DNA of 6,242 bases from an uncultured Granulicatella sp. (GTDB taxonomy: Bacteria > Bacillota > Bacilli > Lactobacillales > Aerococcaceae). Below are positions 1-5,161 of this stretch, piece after piece. A program made the position numbers and the translations under genes. The DNA lies in contig CAKPVL010000049.1 in assembly GCA_934193545.1 (NCBI GenBank), positions 1-6,242 on the forward strand, in the 5' to 3' direction. How positions within the stretch are numbered: the stretch's first letter is position 1; the number at the start of each line of letters is the position of its first letter. A model generated the notes under the pieces. That model was not told where the DNA came from. It made no database searches and worked only from the letters and a program-made list of their open reading frames with translations.

Positions 1-3
1 GGT

Positions 4-444
4 ATGGTTACAGAATGCGAAAAAATGAATGTGTCTCATGAGATTTGGATGATGATTATGAAAATCTACAATGAGAACTTGAAAACTTTTTCGATGTCAT
101 TAAAAGAGGTGGGATTGAATCCAACTCATTTTGAAGTGTTACATCTAATTTTTAGAAATCAAACGATGGATCAAAAGACGATTGCGCAAACGTTGAATTT
201 GACGCAGGGGAATATTACGCACTGCATTCGTCATTTAGAAAAATTAGAATTGATTTCGATTGAAAAAGACTGGAAAACAAAACATATTTCATTAACGGAA
301 AAAGGGAAGAAGTTGCTGGATGATTTAATTCCAGCGCAACATCAAATGATGGAACATACTTTGCGTGGATTGGACTGCAACCAAAAGCAACAATTGCGTG
401 AACTACTAGTCTCATTTGAAAATACATGTAAGAAGTCGGTTTAA
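4..444 (+). CDS. MarR-family winged-helix transcriptional regulator
   Basis: This encodes a 146-residue protein of the usual MarR size (about 140-150 aa), expected to bind palindromic DNA as a homodimer and often to respond to small molecules or metals. Visible layout: N-terminal dimerisation helix (about residues 10-35); a winged helix-turn-helix (about 41-104) with recognition region QKTIAQTLNLTQGNITHCI (57-75) followed by RHLEKLELI; a wing with the family-typical ISLTEKGKKLL (95-105); and a C-terminal helical dimerisation segment to 146. The start is uncertain: only 3 nt precede the ATG at 4, the frame is open to the window edge, and an in-frame ATG lies at 25 (MNVSHEIW). Its stop codon lies inside the first TTTAAG repeat of the next gene's promoter, so it is probably a separate transcription unit from the two-component genes, with possible read-through. 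Ligand and targets cannot be told from the sequence. Confidence 0.9.
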   Translation: MVTECEKMNVSHEIWMMIMKIYNENLKTFSMSLKEVGLNPTHFEVLHLIFRNQTMDQKTIAQTLNLTQGNITHCIRHLEKLELISIEKDWKTKHISLTEKGKKLLDDLIPAQHQMMEHTLRGLDCNQKQQLRELLVSFENTCKKSV

Positions 445-471
445 GTAGATTTTAAGTACGAAATGTATACT
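440..471 (+). promoter_or_regulatory. CiaR-box-like direct repeat and -10 of the two-component operon
   Basis: Two TTTAAG repeats (440-445 and 451-456) are separated by 5 nt, giving an 11-bp pitch, and followed after 9 nt by the -10 hexamer TATACT (466-471). No good -35 is present, as expected for an activator-dependent promoter where the direct repeat takes its place. In streptococci the OmpR-type regulator CiaR recognises TTTAAG-N5-TTTAAG just upstream of the -10. The same arrangement occurs before the beta-helix lipoprotein gene at 3576-3607. The first repeat includes the TAA stop (442-444) of the MarR gene. A transcript would begin near 478, shortly before the ribosome binding site at 483-488. 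Autoregulation by the response regulator is an inference. Confidence 0.75.
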
Positions 472-495
472 GAAGAAAAAAGAAGAGGTGCGACT

Positions 496-1170
496 ATGAG
501 AATTTTAGTAGCAGAAGATGAAATTGATTTAGCAGAAGCGTTGAAAATGATGCTAGAAATGCAAAAGTATAGCGTGGAGGTCGTTCACGATGGAGCGGAT
601 GCGCTGTTTTATGCCGAATCAACACCGTATGATTTAATCTTGCTGGATGTGATGATGCCGAAGAAATCAGGAATCGAAGTGGTTCGTGAATTGCGTGCGG
701 GCGGAAATACGACACCAGTACTGATGTTAACGGCAAAAAGCCAATTAGAAGATAAGGTGACAGGTCTTGAAGAAGGTGCGGACGATTATTTAACGAAGCC
801 GTTCGAAGCGCCTGAATTATTAGCGCGTGTGAAATCGTTGCTTCGTCGTCCGAATGTCTTTGTGGCATCTGTGATGAACATCGGAAATATCGAGCTTAAC
901 CGCGATAAGTTCACGATGGAATCAGCGAGTGGACAAGTGTTGCTGAATAACAAAGAGTTCCAATTGATGGAATACTTTATGATGAATAGCAATCAAGTAT
1001 TATCAACGGATTTAATTATGGAAAAAGTTTGGGGACTCGACTCAGATGCGGAGATTAATGTGGTGTGGGTGAATATTTCATCTCTGCGTAAGAAATTAGC
1101 GAGCATCGAGGCGAACGTAACGATTAAATCTGCACGTGGTTTAGGCTATCAATTGATGGTCGAAGCGTAA
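496..1170 (+). CDS. OmpR/PhoB-family response regulator, CiaR-like
   Basis: This encodes a 224-residue cytoplasmic two-component response regulator. The receiver domain (about 1-118) has the acidic pocket E7/D8, phosphoacceptor D51 (in LILLDVMMPKKSG), switch residue T79 (VLMLTAK), Y98, and the conserved K101 in GADDYLTKPF. The winged-helix DNA-binding domain (about 128-222) contains LLNNKEFQLMEYF, the WGLDSDAEINVVWV recognition region and the RGLGYQL wing. The start at 496 is chosen over an in-frame ATG at 463 because AGAAGAGG (481-488) sits 7 nt before 496, MRILVAEDE is the normal family N-terminus, and ATG 463 lies before the predicted -10. The partner kinase starts 34 nt downstream. TTTAAG direct repeats in its own promoter suggest autoregulation. 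The WG(F/L)DSD segment and the operator resemble streptococcal CiaR, but orthology needs a phylogeny, so no symbol is given. Confidence 0.95.
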   Translation: MRILVAEDEIDLAEALKMMLEMQKYSVEVVHDGADALFYAESTPYDLILLDVMMPKKSGIEVVRELRAGGNTTPVLMLTAKSQLEDKVTGLEEGADDYLTKPFEAPELLARVKSLLRRPNVFVASVMNIGNIELNRDKFTMESASGQVLLNNKEFQLMEYFMMNSNQVLSTDLIMEKVWGLDSDAEINVVWVNISSLRKKLASIEANVTIKSARGLGYQLMVEA

Positions 1171-1204
1171 TCCCGATGATTTTAGAAAAAGAAGAGGAGT
1201 TTGC

Positions 1205-2437
1205 ATGTTTAAACAACTTCAAAAAAGCTTTGTAAAAAGTGCGATGCTGTCGTTTACGGCAGTGCTGCTGGTTGTCCTTGTGGCGGTAAACGTAGTGAAT
1301 TATCGCCAAACCGTCGATCAAGTAGACCACCTGGGGACAATGCTTGTTAATAATGATGGAACTTTCCCGGATGCACCGGAGGGAGGGATGGTCCCTAAAG
1401 AACATCCTGAACACGGAATGCCAAAAGGAATGGAGTTTCGAAAAGACGACCAGATGGCAACACGTTATGCAGTCGTAAGAGTCGCGAATAACGAGGTCCA
1501 ATCTGTCGACCGAACTCACTTAGTATCGCTTGATGAAGAAGCGTTAAAAGAGTTAGGTTTACGCATCGCTCAAGGAACTTCCACCAAAGGATGGGAAGGC
1601 AGTCTTCGCTATCAAGTGGCTAAGACGGATGCTGGAACAATGGTTGTCCTTGTAGATGCCAATAGAGAAACGCAACAAGTATCGAGATTGATGATGGTAA
1701 CGGGAGCAGTCTTTATTCTCTGTTTAGCAGTGGTGTATGTGCTTGTTCGTCTCGTATCCAAACGCGCGATTCGTCCATTTGTCGAAAATGTGGAGCGCCA
1801 GCAACAATTTATCGCCAATGCCAGTCATGAGATTAAGACGCCGTTAGCGGTCCTTTCAGCTAATACGGATTTACTCGCCATGATGGGCACAGAAGCGAAA
1901 TTTGTCGATAGCAATAAACGTCAAATTAAGCGTCTGAACTCTCTTGTAGAACAGATGTTACTTCTTTCGAGATACGACGAAGGAGAAGCAGCTGCGACGA
2001 AAGAGGAAGTCGATTTAGTAGCTGTTACGAAAACGATCGTTGAAGAGATTTTACCAGTCTTAAACGAAAAAGGACTCCGAGTGGAATTTACTGGAGAGAC
2101 ACAGACTCTCATCACAACGAATAAGAGTGCAATGACGGAATTGATTCGAATCTTACTCGATAACGCGATGAAGTATACGGTTGGCGAACCAGTGATTACC
2201 GTTGAGGCGAAACGCAATCAATTAGCCATTGGAAATGAAACAGAGTCGATGACAAAAGAGCAAGTCAGTCAGATTTTTGATCGCTTCTACCGCGTAGATA
2301 GCTCAAGAAATCGTACGACAGGCGGTAGCGGACTGGGGCTTTCCATCGCTCAAAAAATTGCCGAAACAAACGATGTTCAGTTAACGGCAGAACTCACAAG
2401 TGCTACTCAAATTCGCTTTGTGATTGCAGCAAGATAA
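1205..2437 (+). CDS. Membrane sensor histidine kinase (partner of the upstream regulator)
   Basis: This encodes a 410-residue sensor kinase that should autophosphorylate on His and pass phosphate to D51 of the upstream regulator. Order: TM1 (about 12-32), extracytoplasmic sensor region (about 33-160), TM2 (about 162-183), then the HisKA dimerisation helix with phosphoacceptor H208 in ASHEIKTPLAVL. The ATPase domain has the N-box ILLDNAMKYT (N320), F-box IFDRFYRVDSSR (357-368) and G2 box GGSGLGLSIA (373-382). No clear HAMP domain is present; TM2 joins HisKA by a short linker. The G1 box is degenerate: AIGNETESM (341-349) replaces DxGxG, a variant I recall from related Firmicute kinases. The sensor region includes a Pro/Gly/His/Met-rich stretch (55-77, with H67, H70, M72, M76). 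Ribosome binding site AGGAG (1195-1199) lies 5 nt before the ATG. The HisKA flank RPFVENVERQQQFIANASHE resembles CiaH. The signal is unknown. Confidence 0.93.
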   Translation: MFKQLQKSFVKSAMLSFTAVLLVVLVAVNVVNYRQTVDQVDHLGTMLVNNDGTFPDAPEGGMVPKEHPEHGMPKGMEFRKDDQMATRYAVVRVANNEVQSVDRTHLVSLDEEALKELGLRIAQGTSTKGWEGSLRYQVAKTDAGTMVVLVDANRETQQVSRLMMVTGAVFILCLAVVYVLVRLVSKRAIRPFVENVERQQQFIANASHEIKTPLAVLSANTDLLAMMGTEAKFVDSNKRQIKRLNSLVEQMLLLSRYDEGEAAATKEEVDLVAVTKTIVEEILPVLNEKGLRVEFTGETQTLITTNKSAMTELIRILLDNAMKYTVGEPVITVEAKRNQLAIGNETESMTKEQVSQIFDRFYRVDSSRNRTTGGSGLGLSIAQKIAETNDVQLTAELTSATQIRFVIAAR

Positions 2438-2439
2438 AT

Positions 2440-2492
2440 AAAAAAAGTTCTTATGTCTTTTCGCTATAATAGTGAACATAAGAACTTTTTTT
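2440..2492 (+). terminator. Rho-independent terminator after the two-component operon
   Basis: Perfect 17-bp arms (2440-2456 and 2476-2492) read A7-GTTCTTATGT and ACATAAGAAC-T7, starting 3 nt after the kinase stop. The 19-nt segment between them can pair further (TTCGCTAT against ATAGTGAA with one G-U), forming a long hairpin with a small bulge and a TAA loop. The A-tract/T-tract symmetry would let it work in either direction, although no minus-strand gene lies nearby. Confidence 0.9.
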
Positions 2493-2516
2493 GTGGATTT
2501 CATTATATTTTCTTTA

Positions 2517-2525
2517 TGGTATAAT
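2517..2525 (+). promoter_or_regulatory. Extended -10 promoter of the 2586 lipoprotein gene
   Basis: TGG immediately precedes a perfect TATAAT (2520-2525), forming a TGn extended -10 element. The -35 position (about 2497-2502, ATTTCA) is weak, which extended -10 promoters tolerate. Transcription would start near 2532, giving a leader of roughly 54 nt. No TTTAAG repeats are present, so this gene appears to be outside the control proposed for its neighbours. Confidence 0.6.
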
Positions 2526-2585
2526 GATGTTAAATAAAAAGTTTTATATAGGATGGTAGAAATACAAAATAAAGGGGAATGACAG

Positions 2586-3434
2586 ATGAAAAAAATATTG
2601 ATGGCAGTATTATCGGTATTCCTGTTGGTTGGATGTTCAAAACCAAAATCAACAGAATCATCAGAGAATACAACAAAAGCAGAAGTAGCTGAGCAAAAAT
2701 CAAAAGAATCTTCAGAAAAGAAAGATTCATCAGAGACAACGCAGTCTGAGAATGGGCTTGATGAATATGGATTGCCAATCTTAACAGGGAAAGTAAAAGA
2801 ATTGCTAAATGATGCAAAACTATTTCCTTTGTTTAATCAAAAAGAATATGAAACTATTAATATGAGTGGTGCTATTAATGAACTGGAGGACGAGAAAAGA
2901 ATAACAGACTTTATCGTTAAGACAAAAGTACCTACTAATTATATGTTGTATGTATATTTAGACGGTAAAGTTGATGTTGGAGATAGCTATATTCGGGTAA
3001 ATACATTCACGCCAACCGACGGTATTGAAGATAAAAGTAGAATTAAAACTACTGAAGAAATTCTTAAATCAGATGTATACGAGATTCATACGAAACATGC
3101 TTTCGATAAAAATCATAAAGTGAGTGATCAACTCGATATTAATATAGAATACCAAATTAGAAAAGATGGTCAAACCTACTTACAGTGGTTAAATTATGAA
3201 AAACTAAATTTTCTTGAAGGAAATTATAAAGGCTATAGATATTTTGTGCATACGGATGCGTTTGATAAAGTGCGAAAAGATTCTAGTGTTACCGTAGATG
3301 TATTTACTGACGATAATCAAATGGTAACTATTTGGTATATATCACCATTTTTCGATTTTGGAAAATTTAACAAAGAGGACTTAACGATTTTTGCTGAGAA
3401 GATCTTTGAATTCGTTGATATTGAAAAAAAATAA
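2586..3434 (+). CDS. Putative lipoprotein of unknown function
   Basis: This encodes a 282-residue predicted lipoprotein that I cannot assign to a named family. The signal peptide MKKILMAVLSVFLLVGC ends in a lipobox L14-V15-G16-C17, so the protein should be lipidated on C17 and held on the outer face of the membrane. A Ser/Glu/Lys/Thr-rich, probably disordered tether (about 18-56) leads to a soluble domain (about 58-282) rich in alternating hydrophobic and aromatic residues, for example NYMLYVYLDGKVDVG, TYLQWLNYEKLNF and MVTIWYISPFFDFG, suggesting a mainly beta fold. It contains no cysteine beyond the lipobox and no recognised catalytic motif. AAAGGGG (2571-2577) lies 8 nt before the ATG. It has its own promoter and terminator and so is probably monocistronic. 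Its codon use looks more AT-rich than the flanking two-component and beta-helix genes, possibly indicating a different history. Confidence 0.88.
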   Translation: MKKILMAVLSVFLLVGCSKPKSTESSENTTKAEVAEQKSKESSEKKDSSETTQSENGLDEYGLPILTGKVKELLNDAKLFPLFNQKEYETINMSGAINELEDEKRITDFIVKTKVPTNYMLYVYLDGKVDVGDSYIRVNTFTPTDGIEDKSRIKTTEEILKSDVYEIHTKHAFDKNHKVSDQLDINIEYQIRKDGQTYLQWLNYEKLNFLEGNYKGYRYFVHTDAFDKVRKDSSVTVDVFTDDNQMVTIWYISPFFDFGKFNKEDLTIFAEKIFEFVDIEKK

Positions 3435-3463
3435 TCGGATAACTGTCAATAAAAATTAAAAAG

Positions 3464-3495
3464 AGACGTTGGAACATCCTTCCAGCGTCTTTTTT
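3464..3495 (+). terminator. Rho-independent terminator after the 2586 lipoprotein gene
   Basis: An 11-bp stem (3464-3474 with 3480-3490; AGACGTTGGAA against TTCCAGCGTCT with one G-U pair) encloses the 5-nt loop CATCC and runs into a six-T tract (3490-3495). It begins 29 nt after the stop codon. It isolates the lipoprotein gene from the regulated promoter downstream. Confidence 0.93.
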
Positions 3496-3502
3496 CATGC
3501 GC

Positions 3503-3538
3503 AATTATCATATATGGTAATTATCATATATGATAATT
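3503..3538. repeat. 36-nt AT-rich palindrome made of two overlapping 20-bp palindromes
   Basis: Positions 3519-3538 form a perfect 20-bp palindrome, AATTATCATA and its complement. Positions 3503-3522 are the same sequence with one change (G at 3517), overlapping by AATT, so the pitch is 16 bp. The whole 36 nt is also self-complementary except for one pair (3517 and 3524), which would be a G-U wobble in RNA. It is followed by a T6 run (3537-3542). It could be a double operator for a dimeric regulator upstream of the 3602 promoter, or an A-U-rich secondary terminator hairpin behind the strong one at 3464-3495. Confidence 0.75.
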
Positions 3539-3575
3539 TTTTGTTTTAAAAAATTTTTTTGAAAAACTTTTTTGT

Positions 3576-3607
3576 TTTAAGTTCATTTTAAGTAAGCCCG
3601 TTATGAT
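3576..3607 (+). promoter_or_regulatory. CiaR-box-like direct repeat and -10 of the beta-helix lipoprotein gene
   Basis: TTTAAG repeats at 3576-3581 and 3587-3592 are 5 nt apart (11-bp pitch) and followed after 9 nt by the -10 hexamer TATGAT (3602-3607). Spacing and placement are identical to the promoter at 440-471, and both second repeats extend to TTTTAAGTA. There is no usable -35, as expected for a regulator-dependent promoter. A/T tracts (3544-3573) lie just upstream and could act as an UP-like or curved element. Transcription would start near 3614. Control by the response regulator encoded at 496-1170 is inferred from the shared site. Confidence 0.78.
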
Positions 3608-3613
3608 AAAACC

Positions 3614-3630
3614 ATCAACAAATAGTTGAT
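3614..3630 (+). promoter_or_regulatory. Possible 5'-terminal mRNA hairpin
   Basis: ATCAAC (3614-3619) and GTTGAT (3625-3630) are perfect 6-bp arms around the 5-nt loop AAATA. This falls almost exactly at the predicted transcript start, 7 nt after the -10, and before the ribosome binding site GAGGGGG (3638-3644). Hairpins at the extreme 5' end can protect mRNA from 5'-dependent decay; that role here is inferred. Confidence 0.4.
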
Positions 3631-3650
3631 AGGAAGCGAGGGGGACCAAA

Positions 3651-5009
3651 ATGAAAAGAAACAGAATGATTGTTCTATTATCCACGATTACTATTGCAAC
3701 AACCTTAGTTGCATGCCAAAACACACAAACACAAGCTGAGGCGACTTCTCAAGTCCAATCACAACAGAGTCCCCCAGCTAAACCTGGAGGAGAAGGGTTT
3801 GGCGGGAGCGACCAAGTGACACAAGGTGAGGCAGCAACAAATTTAACAACAGATGCAACAGTAACAGGAGAAACGTATGAATCTACCGGAGATGACGAAA
3901 ATGCACTCCGTGTAACAGGAGCAACAGTCACATTAGACGGCGTAACAGTTAATAAAACAGCCGGAGCAACATCGAACACTGAAAACGGAGACTTCTACGG
4001 AATGAACGCAGGATTCTTAGCCACCGATGGAGCAACCGTAACCATCACAAACTCAACCGTTAATACAACAGCACAAAACGGGAACGGGGTGTTCAGTTAC
4101 GGATCAGGAACGACCGTCAATGTATCAGACACAACAATCACAACAACAAAAGATAACTCAGGTGGTATCCAAACGACAGGTGGAGGTACGATGAACGCAA
4201 CAAACTTGACGGTAAACACCGCAGGGAATTCATCAGCAGCGATTCGTACAGACCGTGGTGGTGGTACAGTAGTTGTAGACAAAGGAACATACACTTCAAC
4301 AGGATACAACTCACCAGCCGTATACTCTACAGCGAATATCACTGTTAAAAATGCAACATTGAACGCTGAAAACTCAGAAGCACTTGTTATCGAGGGTCAA
4401 AACTCTATCACATTAGAAAATACAAACGTAACAGGGAATATGAGTTCAACAGAGGGTAGCTCTTCAGACAACAACGTACACAACGTGATGATTTACCAAT
4501 CAATGTCAGGAGATGCCGAGAGCGGAACTTCTACTTTCACAATGAAAGGCGGCACTTTAACAGGACGTAACGGAGACCAAATCTACGTAACGAACACACA
4601 TAGCGTCATCACTTTAGAAGACGTAACCATCACAAATCAAGATTCATCTGGCAGATTATTAGCCATCTTAGGAAATGATGCAACACGTGGCTGGGGTACA
4701 GCCGGTGCCAATGGTGGTCAAGTTGATTTAACAACGACGAACCAAACATTAACTGGAGCGATTGAGGTGGATACCGTATCTACATTGAATTTCACAATGG
4801 GCAAAGGAACAAACTTCACAGGCACCATCAATATCGTAGAAAATGCTGAAGGAGGGACTGCCGTGGACAATAACGCAGTAATCACAGTAGAAGAGGGGGC
4901 GACATGGACGTTGACAGGAAATGTCACAATCACATCGTTAGAAAACAAAGGTACAATCAACTTTAACGGATATACAATCACATTAGCGGATGGTACGGTC
5001 CTAAAATAA
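3651..5009 (+). CDS. Surface beta-helix lipoprotein, adhesin-like
   Basis: This encodes a 452-residue predicted lipoprotein: signal peptide with lipobox L19-V20-A21-C22, a Gln/Ser/Pro/Gly linker (about 23-58), then a Thr/Asn/Gly/Val-rich domain to the end with no further cysteine. Successive turns of the form xGTxVxIxNxTVxT occur near residues 127, 152, 177, 203, 226 and 249, a pitch of 23-26 residues, with others near 292, 316 and 354. They alternate with short segments such as NGNGVFSYG, NSGGIQTTG and NSPAVYSTA. This is the pattern of a right-handed parallel beta-helix. The C-terminus (about 370-452, ending TINFNGYTITLADGTVLK) looks like a closing cap. I recall similar proteins annotated as adhesins or carbohydrate-binding proteins in Clostridia; ligand and any enzyme activity are unknown. 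GAGGGGG (3638-3644) lies 6 nt before the ATG. It is monocistronic, with a promoter carrying the same operator as the two-component operon. Confidence 0.9.
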   Translation: MKRNRMIVLLSTITIATTLVACQNTQTQAEATSQVQSQQSPPAKPGGEGFGGSDQVTQGEAATNLTTDATVTGETYESTGDDENALRVTGATVTLDGVTVNKTAGATSNTENGDFYGMNAGFLATDGATVTITNSTVNTTAQNGNGVFSYGSGTTVNVSDTTITTTKDNSGGIQTTGGGTMNATNLTVNTAGNSSAAIRTDRGGGTVVVDKGTYTSTGYNSPAVYSTANITVKNATLNAENSEALVIEGQNSITLENTNVTGNMSSTEGSSSDNNVHNVMIYQSMSGDAESGTSTFTMKGGTLTGRNGDQIYVTNTHSVITLEDVTITNQDSSGRLLAILGNDATRGWGTAGANGGQVDLTTTNQTLTGAIEVDTVSTLNFTMGKGTNFTGTINIVENAEGGTAVDNNAVITVEEGATWTLTGNVTITSLENKGTINFNGYTITLADGTVLK

Positions 5010-5020
5010 AACTTAACTGA

Positions 5021-5053
5021 AAGGAGCTAGACGAAAAGTCTAGCTCTTTTTTT
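5021..5053 (+). terminator. Rho-independent terminator after the beta-helix gene
   Basis: A perfect 9-bp GC-containing stem, GAGCTAGAC (5024-5032) with GTCTAGCTC (5038-5046), encloses the 5-nt loop GAAAA. It is extended by AAG-TTT pairing (5021-5023 with 5047-5049, one G-U) and followed by a seven-T run (5047-5053). It starts 11 nt after the stop. Confidence 0.94.
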
Positions 5054-5087
5054 CTTTCCATGCATGAATAATTTCTATTTTCAATTG

Positions 5088-5122
5088 TTGAAAACTAGAA
5101 GAAAACGCGTGATTGTGATAAA
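5088..5122 (+). promoter_or_regulatory. Weak candidate promoter region for the 5162 operon
   Basis: A promoter must lie between the terminator ending at 5053 and the gene at 5162. The best -10 candidate is TGT-GATAAA (5114-5122), an extended -10 with 4 of 6 consensus matches. TTGAAA (5088-5093) resembles a -35, but the gap to this -10 (23 nt) is too long for the two to act together. No TTTAAG repeat is present. The exact start point is unresolved. Confidence 0.3.
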
Positions 5123-5161
5123 CTGACTAAAGGTAATAAAATAAAAAAATGAGGTGTCACG

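Noticed and set aside
463..495. An 11-codon N-terminal extension of the response regulator starting at ATG 463
   Set aside because: ATG 463 lies upstream of the predicted -10 (466-471), has no ribosome binding site, and the family N-terminus MRILVAEDE begins at 496 with a good AGAAGAGG before it.
494..2217. Minus-strand open frames opposite the two-component genes
   Set aside because: The plus-strand genes show full family motifs. The antisense frames have no recognisable motifs or initiation signals.
2465..2470. Perfect TATAAT inside the terminator loop after the kinase gene
   Set aside because: It has no -35 at the right distance and no TGn extension, and it sits in a hairpin. The TGGTATAAT at 2517-2525 is a better promoter for the next gene.
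3503..3538. Palindrome as an inverted-repeat end of an insertion sequence
   Set aside because: There is no transposase, no second matching end and no target duplication in the window.
3900..4700. Repetitive ACA/GTA-rich DNA as a possible tandem repeat or CRISPR-like array
   Set aside because: The periodicity exists at protein level only; the DNA units are not near-identical and there are no spacers of fixed length.
3749..4981. Several long minus-strand open frames across the beta-helix gene
   Set aside because: They are antisense shadows of Thr/Val-rich ACA/GTA codons, with low-complexity V/P/S translations and no ribosome binding sites.
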